Below are positions 47,330-54,903 of a DNA stretch of 64,000 nt, in pieces (position 1 is the stretch's first letter; each line of letters opens with the position of its first letter). The translations under genes and the position numbers were made by a program. Under the pieces are notes generated by a model. It ran no database searches. It was not told the origin of the DNA and saw only the letters and a program-made list of their open reading frames with translations. Source of the stretch: an uncultured Oscillibacter sp. (lineage in GTDB: Bacteria; Bacillota; Clostridia; Oscillospirales; Oscillospiraceae); the NCBI GenBank assembly GCA_910578935.1, contig CAJTSM010000013.1:1-64000 (forward strand). Reading direction: 5' to 3'.

Positions 47330-47470
47330 ATGGCAACGAAACGTACCTATCAGCCCAAGAAGCTCCATGGCCAGAAGGTCCACGGCTTCCGCAAGCGCAT
47401 GGCCACCGCCAACGGCCGCAAGGTCCTGGCCCGCCGCCGCGCCAAGGGCCGCGCCCGCCTCTCCTATTGA
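47330..47470 (+). CDS. rpmH: Ribosomal protein L34
   Basis: 46-residue L34 of the large ribosomal subunit, with the standard MATKRTYQPKKLHGQKVHGF start and RVLARRRAKGRARLS-type tail. ACAGGAGGTG precedes the ATG. First gene of the rpmH-rnpA-yidD-yidC-jag operon, which in most bacteria sits beside dnaA; here pcrA is the upstream neighbour. Confidence 0.98.
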   Translation: MATKRTYQPKKLHGQKVHGFRKRMATANGRKVLARRRAKGRARLSY

Positions 47471-47570
47471 GCGGCAGGAGACACTTGAACACGAGTCCTG
47501 ACAGGGGCGGCTGGAATTATTTGGATTCCTCCGTCCCTTGTACTGGTTCTCCGGTCTGGGGGGATGCGCT

Positions 47571-47915
47571 GTGAAAGCCGCGGTGACGCTGAAAAAGAAT
47601 CACGAGTTCCGCCGGTTATACCAGAAGGGCGCGTCGGCGGTGGCGGGGAGCATGGTGCTCTACTGCCGGAAAAACCGCCTGGGCCACAACCGCCTGGGGG
47701 TCACCGTCTCCGTGAAGCTGGGGGGCGCCGTGGTCCGCAACCGGGCCCGCCGCCGCCTGCGGGAGGTTTACCGGCTTTCAAGTCCCCGGCTCTCCCAGGG
47801 CTGGGACCTGATTCTGGTGGGGCGGGGAAGGACGCTGACCGCTTCCTGGAAGGAACTGAACGACACCTTCCTCCGCCTGAGCCGGAAGCTGGGCCTTTTG
47901 GAGGACAAGCCGTGA
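47571..47915 (+). CDS. rnpA: Ribonuclease P protein component
   Basis: 114-residue basic protein that assists RNase P RNA in maturing tRNA 5' ends. The RNR motif region is clear: GVTVSVKLGGAVVRNRARRRLREVYR. The start is taken as GTG 47571 (product MKAAVTLKKNHEFRRLYQKG), with GGGGGGATG upstream. It overlaps yidD by four bases. Confidence 0.95.
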   Translation: MKAAVTLKKNHEFRRLYQKGASAVAGSMVLYCRKNRLGHNRLGVTVSVKLGGAVVRNRARRRLREVYRLSSPRLSQGWDLILVGRGRTLTASWKELNDTFLRLSRKLGLLEDKP

Positions 47916-48121
47916 AGCGCCTTTTGATCTGGCTGGTGCGGTTTTACCAGCGGAACATCTCCCCCTGCCGCCCCCGGTGCTGCAACTATATTCCCACCTG
48001 CTCCCAGTACGCTGTGGAGGCCCTGGAGAAGTACGGGACCGTCAGAGGAAGCTATCTCGCGTTCAAGAGGATTTTGCGCTGTAACCCCTTCCACAAAGGG
48101 GGTTACGATCCCGTACCGTAG
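47912..48121 (+). CDS. yidD: Membrane protein insertion efficiency factor YidD
   Basis: 69-residue YidD: amphipathic N-terminal helix LLIWLVRFYQ, then RPRCCNYIPTCSQYAVEALEKYG and RILRCNPFHKGGYDPVP, the invariant family motifs. It helps YidC insert proteins. The GTG start overlaps the rnpA stop (GTGA). A 189-base gap with hairpin repeats separates it from yidC. Confidence 0.95.
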   Translation: MKRLLIWLVRFYQRNISPCRPRCCNYIPTCSQYAVEALEKYGTVRGSYLAFKRILRCNPFHKGGYDPVP

Positions 48122-48310
48122 GGAAAGGGGGGACAGGTCCCCCCTTTAGATTCCCCCCGCCGGCCTGCGGCGGCTGGGGGCAAAGTATTTTCCCGGCGCG
48201 CATGCCGTCAGGAAAATGACCTACATTTCTTTTCCGCCCTTGGCGGAAAACCAGGGGCGAACCCCTGGACCCCCGGTGGGGACGCCACTTTACTTTGAGA
48301 GGAACAGATT
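48122..48310. other. Hairpin-rich spacer between yidD and yidC
   Basis: No gene seen. GGGGGGACAGGTCCCCCC, a GCCGGCCTGCGGCGGC-type palindrome and CCAGGGGCGAACCCCTGG hairpins occupy the gap, which is unusual inside this normally compact operon. An AGAGGA site precedes yidC. Confidence 0.6.
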
Positions 48311-49471
48311 ATGTTTTCAACCATCGGATACTTTATTTGTATCCCCTTTGCCTGGCTGGTCCGGCTGTTTTACAACCTGACCAACTCCTATGCCATGGCC
48401 ATTATCCTCTTCACCCTGGTGGTCAAATTGATCATGCTGCCCTTCCAGATGAAGTCCAAAAAGAGCATGATGCGCATGAGCCGCATGTCCGGCCGGCTTC
48501 AGGAAATTCAGAAGAAATACGCCAACAACCAGGCCAAGCAGGCGGAGGAGATGCAAAAGCTCTACGCCGAGGAAGGCGTCAGCCCCATGTCCGGCTGCCT
48601 GTGGAGCTTTTTGCCCTTCCCCATCCTGCTGGCCCTGTACTCCATCATCCGCCAGCCTATCACCCATTTCATGATGCTGAGCCAGGACGTGGTGCAGCAG
48701 ATGGTGGACGCGGTGACCAAGGCGGGTATGGACGTGTCCGGCATCGTGCAGATGAAGGACGGCGCCGCCGTGGTCCGGGACGGGATCACGCAGCTGCTGC
48801 CCTATGGGCAGATCAACCTGGTCAAGGCCATCGCCTCCGAGATGCCGGAGCTGGGCAGCACGGTGGACGGCTGGATCAACATGAATTACACCTCCTTCGG
48901 GCTGGACATGGCCGCCAACCCCTGGAGCATGGTGACAAGCTTTACCTTCACCTGGGCCGCCATCGGGTTGATTCTGATCCCCATCCTGGCCGGCGGCAGC
49001 CAGTGGCTTTTCACCAAGGTCACCATGAAGCACCAGCCCCAGACGGACCCCTCCGCCAGCGCCATGAACCGCACCATGATGTTCATGCCCCTGTTCTCCG
49101 TATATATCGCCTTCACCATGCCCGCGGCCCTGGGCGTATATTGGATTGCCCAGAGCGCCTTTGGCGGGGTGCAGGAGTTCTTCATGGGCAAGTTCTTCAA
49201 CAAAAAGCTGGAGGAAGAGGAGAACGCCCGCTATGAGGCCCGCCAGGCCGAGCGGAAGAAGAAAATGGAGGAGGCCAAGGTCCTCCAGGAGCAGCAGCGC
49301 CAGCAGGCCGCCCAGAAGCAGAGCCTGAAGGACAAGCAGAAGGCCGCCCGGGAAGCCAAGGCCGCCAAAGCCGCCAAGGCCGAAACCGCCACCACGGAGG
49401 CCGGCCGGGTGGGGGACAGGCCCTATGCCAGAGGGCGGGCCTATAAGCCGGACCGCTATGACGAAACGTAA
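48311..49471 (+). CDS. yidC: Membrane protein insertase YidC/Oxa1
   Basis: 386-residue YidC of the Gram-positive type, without the large periplasmic domain of Proteobacteria. Five helices: N-terminal (about 3-25), AIILFTLVVKLIMLPFQMKSKKSMMRM, FLPFPILLALYSII, then the pair around 225-245 and 265-290 (MFMPLFSVYIAFTMPAALGVYWIAQSAF). The C-terminal 80 residues are a charged coil rich in Lys, Glu, Ala and Gln that contacts ribosomes. Fourth gene of the rpmH operon. Confidence 0.94.
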   Translation: MFSTIGYFICIPFAWLVRLFYNLTNSYAMAIILFTLVVKLIMLPFQMKSKKSMMRMSRMSGRLQEIQKKYANNQAKQAEEMQKLYAEEGVSPMSGCLWSFLPFPILLALYSIIRQPITHFMMLSQDVVQQMVDAVTKAGMDVSGIVQMKDGAAVVRDGITQLLPYGQINLVKAIASEMPELGSTVDGWINMNYTSFGLDMAANPWSMVTSFTFTWAAIGLILIPILAGGSQWLFTKVTMKHQPQTDPSASAMNRTMMFMPLFSVYIAFTMPAALGVYWIAQSAFGGVQEFFMGKFFNKKLEEEENARYEARQAERKKKMEEAKVLQEQQRQQAAQKQSLKDKQKAAREAKAAKAAKAETATTEAGRVGDRPYARGRAYKPDRYDET

Positions 49472-49485
49472 AGGTGGAAGCCGTT

Positions 49486-50352
49486 ATGAGAGACTATATT
49501 GATGTCACGGGCAAAAACGAAGACGAAGCCATCTCCAAGGCCCTGGCTCAGCTGGGCCTGGACCGGGACGATGTGTCCGTGGAGGTCCTGGAGCGGGCCA
49601 AATCCGGTTTCCTAGGCTTAGGCGCCTGCCCGGCCAAAATCCGCGTGTATTACGGCCCGGAGGAGGAAAAAGCCCCGGAGCCTGCCCCCGCGCCTAAGCC
49701 CATCCCGGAGCCGGAGCCTGTCCGGGAGGAAGCCCCCCGCCCCGCAGAAAAGCGGGAGCGGCCTGAGCGCAGGGACCGCGCCCCCCGGGAGAGGCGGGAA
49801 CGGCCCGAGAAAAAAGAACGGCCCGCCGCCGAACCCCCCCGCCGGGAGGACCCCGCGCCTCTCCAGGCCGTTCCCCTGGGCGAAGAAGTGGACGACGAGA
49901 AGGCGGCGGCGATTAAAACCTTCCTCTCCGGCCTTCTGGAGCATCTGGACAGCGCCGCGGAGGTGAAGGTATACCTTCCTGAGAAGGGCCGCTACAAGGT
50001 CATTCTGGAGGGTCAGGGACTGGGAGCCCTCATTGGCCGCCGGGGAGAAACTCTGGACGCCATCCAGCAGCTGACCAGTTACGCCGTGAACCGGGACGGC
50101 GGACCCAGGGTCCGCATCCACCTGGACGCGGAAAACTACCGGGCCAAACGGGAGCAAAGCCTCCAGCACCTGGCCCGGAAGGTGGCGGGCAAAGTGGTCC
50201 GCTACCGCCGCAGCGTCACCCTGGAGCCCATGAACGCCTATGAGCGGCACGTGATTCACACGGCCCTTCAGGAGTATGAGGGCGTGACCACTTACTCCAC
50301 CGGCACGGACCCCAACCGCCGGGTGGTGGTGGCCTTCGACCGTTCCCGCTGA
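49486..50352 (+). CDS. jag: Jag/KhpB RNA-binding protein
   Basis: 288-residue RNA-binding partner of the YidC operon. Jag_N domain at 1-50 (DYIDVTGKNEDEAISKALAQLG, with the KSGFLGLG motif), a long Pro/Glu/Arg-rich linker (55-130), KH domain about 145-215 (GRRGETLDAIQQL), and R3H domain to the C terminus (ERHVIHTALQEYEGVTTYSTGTDPNRRVVVAF). KhpB regulates cell division and elongation in Firmicutes. The start is the ATG with AAAGGTGG upstream. The stop is followed at once by element R1 copy 2. Confidence 0.93.
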   Translation: MRDYIDVTGKNEDEAISKALAQLGLDRDDVSVEVLERAKSGFLGLGACPAKIRVYYGPEEEKAPEPAPAPKPIPEPEPVREEAPRPAEKRERPERRDRAPRERRERPEKKERPAAEPPRREDPAPLQAVPLGEEVDDEKAAAIKTFLSGLLEHLDSAAEVKVYLPEKGRYKVILEGQGLGALIGRRGETLDAIQQLTSYAVNRDGGPRVRIHLDAENYRAKREQSLQHLARKVAGKVVRYRRSVTLEPMNAYERHVIHTALQEYEGVTTYSTGTDPNRRVVVAFDRSR

Positions 50353-50702
50353 TCCTTTTCTCGAGAGAGGGGAGGCCCTTGGCGGGCGCGGAGGGAACGC
50401 TTTAGAACCCCGGAACCCCTGCGGCAAAAGGATCAAAAACGCTTCCACACGCTCTGGCTGTCTGGTAATTGACCGGAGCGGCGGCAGCCCGGAATTGCGA
50501 AGAGGGAGGCCTGGGAAAATTCCCAGACCTCTCTTTTTTCGTGTGTTCCGGCGGACGGAACCCCCGGCGGCGGGGGCTTTGGTCTGTTGGAAGGGACACC
50601 GGCCGTCTCTCCCGCCGCCCGGGCATTCGCCGAAACCATACCGCGGGCCGGGCATCGGACCAAATGTCGTACTCAGCCCCCCGTAAAACGCGGACGCACA
50701 GC

Positions 50703-50837
50703 TTAGAACCTGTATTCATAACCGGAGGATGCTGAATGCGTGAGGGATTTTCTCGCCAGGCAAGGGAAATTGGCGAAGTCCCGGTGGGGAAAGACCCGCT
50801 CAGACAAGCGTTCAACGGTTGTGAATACAGGTTCTAA
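50703..50837. repeat. MITE-like insert inside R1 copy 2
   Basis: 135 bp with perfect terminal inverted repeats TTAGAACCTGTATTCA / TGAATACAGGTTCTAA. Flanking TA and comparison with the empty site at 62 kb suggest insertion at TA, as for IS630/Tc1-mariner-derived MITEs. It encodes nothing. Confidence 0.8.
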
Positions 50838-50867
50838 GAACACCCCTGTAAAAGGGTATAACAAGCG

Positions 50868-50957
50868 TGTGGCGCAGCTAATCCTGCTGTGCTGAGTGGC
50901 CGTTTCACGCGTATAGGGCCGCAGGGTGCTTCCGACACCCGGCGGCCCCTCTTTTTC
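50868..50957 (+). ncRNA. Small RNA unit, copy 2
   Basis: TATAAC at 50857-50862 precedes a predicted RNA of about 90 nt. GCGTG and CACGC may close the fold; GTGGCGCAG and CTGCTGTGCTG form the conserved core. The unit ends at a strong hairpin GGGCCGCAGGGTG / CACCCGGCGGCCC (50916-50948) followed by CTCTTTTT. The -35 region falls within the MITE-like insert. Confidence 0.6.
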
Positions 50958-50969
50958 TCTGAAAAATCC

Positions 50970-52709
50970 TTATTTTGCCCGCAGCCGCTCCACCGCAGCC
51001 GCCTCCGGCGTGACGTTTACCGTGCGGTACGCCGTGTAGACCACCATGCCCGGCCGGCTTCCGGCGGGCTTTTTCACGTTGCGGACCTCCGTCACGTCCA
51101 CCGGCACGTTCCCGCTCTCCCGGGCCTGGGAGAACCAGGCGGCCAGCATGGCCGCTTCGGCGACGTCCTCCTCCGACGGGGCCTGCCCGGCGCAGCGGAG
51201 GATAACGTGGGACCCGTGGATCTTCTGGGTGTGGAGCCATAGGTCCCGGCGGTCCGCGTCCTTCAAGGTCAGCTGGTCGTTCTGGCGGTTATTCCGGCCC
51301 ACCAGCACCCGGAGGCCGGAGGACGTGCGGAATTCCCAGGGGGCGGCGGGGCGGGTCTTGTCCTTTTTCCCTTTGCCCTGCTTTTTCAGGAAGCCCCCCT
51401 CCCGGAGCTCGGCCCGGATATCCAGGTAGTCTGCCTCTGTCTCCGCCCGGCCGATCTCCGCCAGGACGCTCTCCAGATAGTGGAGGTCACGCCGGGCCAG
51501 GTCCATCTGCTGCCGGAGGTACTTCTCCGCCGTCTTGGCCTTGGTATAGCGCTTGTAGTACTTGGCGGCGTTCTGCTGGGGAGTCAGCAAAGGGTCCAGG
51601 GGAATGGACACCAGGGCGCCCGCCTCATAGTAGTTCTCGCACTCCAGCCGGGATTGTCCACGTTCCATCCGGTAGAGGTTGGCGGTGATCAGATCCCCCT
51701 GCATACGGAGATGGTCCCGGTTTTGCGTTTCGGCATATTCTTTTTCCTGAAGAGCCAGCTTCCGCCGGAGGCGGTCCCGAGCCGTCGCAGCCGCCCGGAG
51801 GAGGTCCGCTCCCCGCTGGCGGGCCCGTTCCTGGCGCTCCCGGGCCTCATAAAAGGCGTCCAGCAGGGCGGAAAAACTGGGATAAGTCACGCTCTCCGCT
51901 CCACCGCCGTACTGGCCCACGGGCACGCAGGAAAAGTCCAGGGGCTTGCCCTCCCGAAAAAGGCAGACGGGGGTGAAGCGGTTTTCCCGGACACGGTTTG
52001 AAAAATCCTCCAGGGCCCGCCACAAAGGGCCGGGACCGCTCATCTGGAAGACGCGGGTGTCCGTATCCCCCGCCGCCCGGAATCCAAGCTCCCGGGCCAT
52101 AAGGGGGGAGAGGCCGAAGTAGCTGTCCAGCAGGAAGCCGTCCAAGGTCTTCTCCGCCGCCGCCGCGGCAAAGCGGGCGGCGAAGCCCTCCTCCGTCTCC
52201 TCCAGGAAGGGGAGCCGCCCTGTGGAGGCGGGGGGTTGGTAGAAAAGTCCCGGCAGTACCTGCCGCGCGGCGGACAGATCCGCGTCCACCCGGCGGAGGC
52301 TGTCGAGAATACGGCCCTCCCCGTCCAACAAGATGAGGTTGGACCTCCGGCCCATAGCCTCCAGCACCAGGGTCCGCCTTCCGGCCCGGCCCAGCTCGTC
52401 GGAGGCATCAAATTCGATTTTTACCAGCCGCTCCAGAGGGGGCTGGGCAATCGCCGCCACCCGGGCGCCGGAGAGGTGCTTCCGGAGCAGCATACAGAAC
52501 ATGGGGGGCTCCGCCGGGTTGTCCCGGGGGAGCTCCGTCAGCTGGAGGCGGGGGGCCCCGGCTCCGGCGCAGAGCAGCAGCCGCTTCCCCCGGAAGAGGA
52601 GGACCACCTGGTCCCGGGCGGGCTGCTGGATCTTGTCCACCCGGAGGCCCGTCAGCTGGGGCCGCAGCTCCTCTACAACGGCCTGTAGGCAAATCGCGTC
52701 AATCGCCAT
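50970..52709 (-). CDS. rqcH: RqcH (NFACT family ribosome quality control)
   Basis: 579-residue NFACT protein, the bacterial Rqc2 homologue that binds stalled 50S subunits with tRNA-Ala and adds alanine tails for degradation. NFACT-N (about 1-200, starting MAIDAICLQAVVEELRPQL), a long coiled-coil middle (about 280-420) and an NFACT-R domain (VLVGRNNRQNDQLTLKDADRRDLWLHTQKIHGSHVIL) are visible. It was formerly annotated as fibronectin-binding. Overlaps mrnC by 11 bases. Confidence 0.95.
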   Translation of the reverse strand: MAIDAICLQAVVEELRPQLTGLRVDKIQQPARDQVVLLFRGKRLLLCAGAGAPRLQLTELPRDNPAEPPMFCMLLRKHLSGARVAAIAQPPLERLVKIEFDASDELGRAGRRTLVLEAMGRRSNLILLDGEGRILDSLRRVDADLSAARQVLPGLFYQPPASTGRLPFLEETEEGFAARFAAAAAEKTLDGFLLDSYFGLSPLMARELGFRAAGDTDTRVFQMSGPGPLWRALEDFSNRVRENRFTPVCLFREGKPLDFSCVPVGQYGGGAESVTYPSFSALLDAFYEARERQERARQRGADLLRAAATARDRLRRKLALQEKEYAETQNRDHLRMQGDLITANLYRMERGQSRLECENYYEAGALVSIPLDPLLTPQQNAAKYYKRYTKAKTAEKYLRQQMDLARRDLHYLESVLAEIGRAETEADYLDIRAELREGGFLKKQGKGKKDKTRPAAPWEFRTSSGLRVLVGRNNRQNDQLTLKDADRRDLWLHTQKIHGSHVILRCAGQAPSEEDVAEAAMLAAWFSQARESGNVPVDVTEVRNVKKPAGSRPGMVVYTAYRTVNVTPEAAAVERLRAK

Positions 52710-53115
52710 GGGGCTCCTCCTCCATCATGATGCAAAACAGCTGGTTGATCCGCTCCGTCTCTCCCCGGAGATAGAGCCAGCCAAGCAATGCCTCCAGAGC
52801 CGTGGCCTCGCCATACTGGGCCCGGCTGGCGTGGTGGGGGACGGTGTGGACCTGGGCGTTCCGCCCCCGGCGAAAGACGGCCTTCTCCTCCTCCGTCAGC
52901 AGGGGCTTAATCTTCTCCGCCTTCTCCGCCTGGGACTCGGCGCAGACCAGGGCCACCGCGGCCCGGTGCATTCCCCGGCCCGTGGCCCCGCCGTGGGCGC
53001 AGAGCCAGGAGCGGACCAGCAGCTCGAACACCGCGTCCCCCATATGGGCCAGGCCGATGGAGCTGATCTCCAGGATGTGGTCCCGGGGAAGGCTGGGCTG
53101 AAAGTAGTTTTCCAT
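52699..53115 (-). CDS. mrnC: Mini-ribonuclease III
   Basis: 138-residue Mini-III that trims 23S rRNA precursors: a single RNase III-like domain with acidic catalytic residues in SSIGLAHMGDAVFELLVRSWL and in the C-terminal ATALEALLGWLYL, and no double-stranded RNA-binding domain. The start is the ATG with TTAGGAG upstream. Its last 11 bases overlap the start of rqcH. Confidence 0.92.
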   Translation of the reverse strand: MENYFQPSLPRDHILEISSIGLAHMGDAVFELLVRSWLCAHGGATGRGMHRAAVALVCAESQAEKAEKIKPLLTEEEKAVFRRGRNAQVHTVPHHASRAQYGEATALEALLGWLYLRGETERINQLFCIMMEEEPHGD

Positions 53116-53164
53116 ATTGATACTCCTAACGAAAAATCTGCGCTGTCGTCGCTCCGGCCTATCC

Positions 53165-53235
53165 AACAATGGCCGGCTTGGGTGGCCGCGGGCCGCCGAT
53201 GGCGGCGGCCCCTACAGCCGTTCCGTAGGGGCCGG
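53165..53235. repeat. GTAGGGGCC hairpin repeat (R4) reaching into rsmA
   Basis: GGCCGCGGGCCGCC / GGCGGCGGCCCC and CCGTAGGGGCCGGCCCCC / CCGGCCCG hairpins. The second hairpin covers the last codons of rsmA, so the protein's C-terminal tail NGPARGPAPTERL is encoded by repeat DNA. Confidence 0.6.
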
Positions 53236-54108
53236 CCCCCTGGCCGGCCCGTTCACCGTTTCTCCCAGGAAACCCGCCAGCGCCGCGAAGTCCTGAAGGG
53301 TCAGCTTCTCCCCCCGGACGCCCTCGGGCAGACCCAGGGAGGTCATAGCGGCCTGTATCTGCTCCTTTCCGATCTCCGGAAGAGCGGCGGAAAGGCTGTT
53401 TGCCAGCGTCTTTCGCCGCAGCAGAAAGGCCCCCCGAACACAGCGGAAGAAGAATGTCTCGTCCTCCACCTCCACGGCGGGCTTTTCCCGCCGGACACAG
53501 CGGAGAACGGCGGAGTCCACCTTGGGGGCGGGAAAGAACTTCTCCGCGGTCACGTCGAAAAGGACCTCCGTCTCCATATGGTATTGAAGCCAGAGGGTGA
53601 AGGCCCCGCCGCCGGAAGAGCCCTGCCGGGCCGCCAGCCGCCGGGCCACCTCTTTTTGCAGCAGCACGGTGATACTCTCAAAGCAGGCCGCCTCCACCAG
53701 CTTTGTCAGTACCGGGGTGGTGATGTTGTAGGGAAGGTTCGCACAGACCAGAGGCCGGAGCCCGGCGAACTTCTCCGCCGCCAGGGCTTGGAGGTCCAGC
53801 TTCAGCGCGTCCCCCGGGACGATCTCCACGTTATCATAGGGGGCCATTGTCTCCCCCAGCACGGGGAGGAGCTTTTTGTCCAGCTCAATGGACACCACCT
53901 TCCCGGCCCGGCCCGCCAGCTCCGCCGTCAGGCACCCAACGCCGGGGCCGATCTCCAGCACGCCGCAGTTCCTGTCCGCCCGGGAGGCGGCGGCAATCTC
54001 CGCCGGGACGGCGGGATCGGTCAGAAAGTTTTGTCCCATAGACTTGGAGAAGTGGAAGCCGTGCCGCCCCAAAAGGGCCCGAAGGGTTTCCCGGTCGCAG
54101 AGATTCAT
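53212..54108 (-). CDS. rsmA: 16S rRNA dimethyladenosine transferase
   Basis: 298-residue KsgA/RsmA that dimethylates two adjacent adenines near the 16S rRNA 3' end, a late ribosome assembly step. SAM-binding GQNFLTDPAVP and EIGPGVGCLTAEL, plus the catalytic NLPYNITTPVL, are present. Start motif around GRHGFHFSKSMGQNFL. The C-terminal 13 residues read as repeat-encoded filler. It is upstream of mrnC and rqcH in the same direction, forming an RNA and ribosome maintenance cluster. Confidence 0.95.
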   Translation of the reverse strand: MNLCDRETLRALLGRHGFHFSKSMGQNFLTDPAVPAEIAAASRADRNCGVLEIGPGVGCLTAELAGRAGKVVSIELDKKLLPVLGETMAPYDNVEIVPGDALKLDLQALAAEKFAGLRPLVCANLPYNITTPVLTKLVEAACFESITVLLQKEVARRLAARQGSSGGGAFTLWLQYHMETEVLFDVTAEKFFPAPKVDSAVLRCVRREKPAVEVEDETFFFRCVRGAFLLRRKTLANSLSAALPEIGKEQIQAAMTSLGLPEGVRGEKLTLQDFAALAGFLGETVNGPARGPAPTERL

Positions 54109-54247
54109 GGCCTGTCCGCCTTTCGCAATCGAATGTCACGGGCCAGTATACCAGAAAAAGCGCCGGATGGAAAGGGGAAAAATCGCCGGGCTTGCAATTT
54201 CCGTCCCATCTGCTATACTGTCCTCATCAGAAAGGAGGCGTTTCCCT

Positions 54248-54868
54248 ATGACCCACACCGTCGACAAAGCCGCCTGGCCCCGCCGGGAGCTGTTCGACTT
54301 CTTCTCCCCCATGTCCCAGCCCTTTTTCTCCGTCACTTTCAAGCAGGACGTGACAAGGCTCTACCGGTTTGCCAAGGAGAATCGCCTCTCCTTCTACCAC
54401 TCCCTGGTGTACCTCTGCACCCAGGCTGTGAACCAGGTGGAGGCCTTCCGCTACGCCCTTCAAGGGGAGGACCTGGTTCTCTTTGACCAGAGGATTCCCA
54501 GCTTCACGGACCTAAAGCCCGGGGCGGAAGCCTTCCATATCGTCACATTGCCCATGGAAGAGGATATCCGCTCCTTCTGCGCCGCCGCCAAGGCGAAAAG
54601 CGCCGCCCAGAACACCTTTTTGGACCAGGAGGACAGCCTGGATTTGATTTACTTCACCTGCCTTCCCTGGGTAGAGCTCACCGCCCTGACCAACGAGCGG
54701 AATTTCGACCCCGGCGACGCCGTGCCCCGGATCGCCTGGGGCAGGTTCGCCCAGGAGGGGGAGCGGAAAGCCCTCCACATTTCCATGGAGCTGAACCACC
54801 GCTTTGTGGACGGCCTCCACGTGGGCCGGTTCCATGAGGCGCTGGAGACGCTGATGGAAGAACTGTAA
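54248..54868 (+). CDS. CatA-like O-acetyltransferase
   Basis: 206-residue member of the chloramphenicol acetyltransferase family, with the catalytic histidine in NHRFVDGLH (HxxxDG form of the CAT motif). It ends at a normal family length of about 205-220. CAT-family proteins acetylate chloramphenicol, but many chromosomal relatives act on other hydroxyl compounds; resistance should not be assumed. AAAGGAGG precedes the ATG. It is divergent from rsmA and ends at a strong terminator. Confidence 0.87.
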   Translation: MTHTVDKAAWPRRELFDFFSPMSQPFFSVTFKQDVTRLYRFAKENRLSFYHSLVYLCTQAVNQVEAFRYALQGEDLVLFDQRIPSFTDLKPGAEAFHIVTLPMEEDIRSFCAAAKAKSAAQNTFLDQEDSLDLIYFTCLPWVELTALTNERNFDPGDAVPRIAWGRFAQEGERKALHISMELNHRFVDGLHVGRFHEALETLMEEL

Positions 54869-54898
54869 AAAGGACCGGGAGTCTTTCCCGGTCCTTTT
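54868..54898. terminator. Bidirectional terminator
   Basis: 13-bp stem AAAAGGACCGGGA / TCCCGGTCCTTTT around GTCTT, serving the acetyltransferase and the convergent operon. Confidence 0.93.
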
Positions 54899-54903
54899 CG
54901 CGC

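Larger units (their letters stand above)
50353..50958. repeat. Composite dispersed element R1, copy 2 (inverted)
   Basis: About 600 bp, inverse of the element at 18772-19424. It starts TCCTTTTCTCGAGAGA directly after the jag stop, then contains the GGCCTGGGAAAATTCCCAG hairpin (about 50507-50531), the GGCGGACGG...CGCCGAAACC block, the MITE-like insert (50703-50837) and the small RNA unit (50868-50957). It lies between the jag and rqcH stops. No conserved reading frame is shared with copy 1. Confidence 0.78.

Noticed and set aside
54248..54868. Chloramphenicol resistance gene
   Set aside because: The family fold is clear, but chromosomal CatA-like proteins often have other substrates and there is no resistance context.
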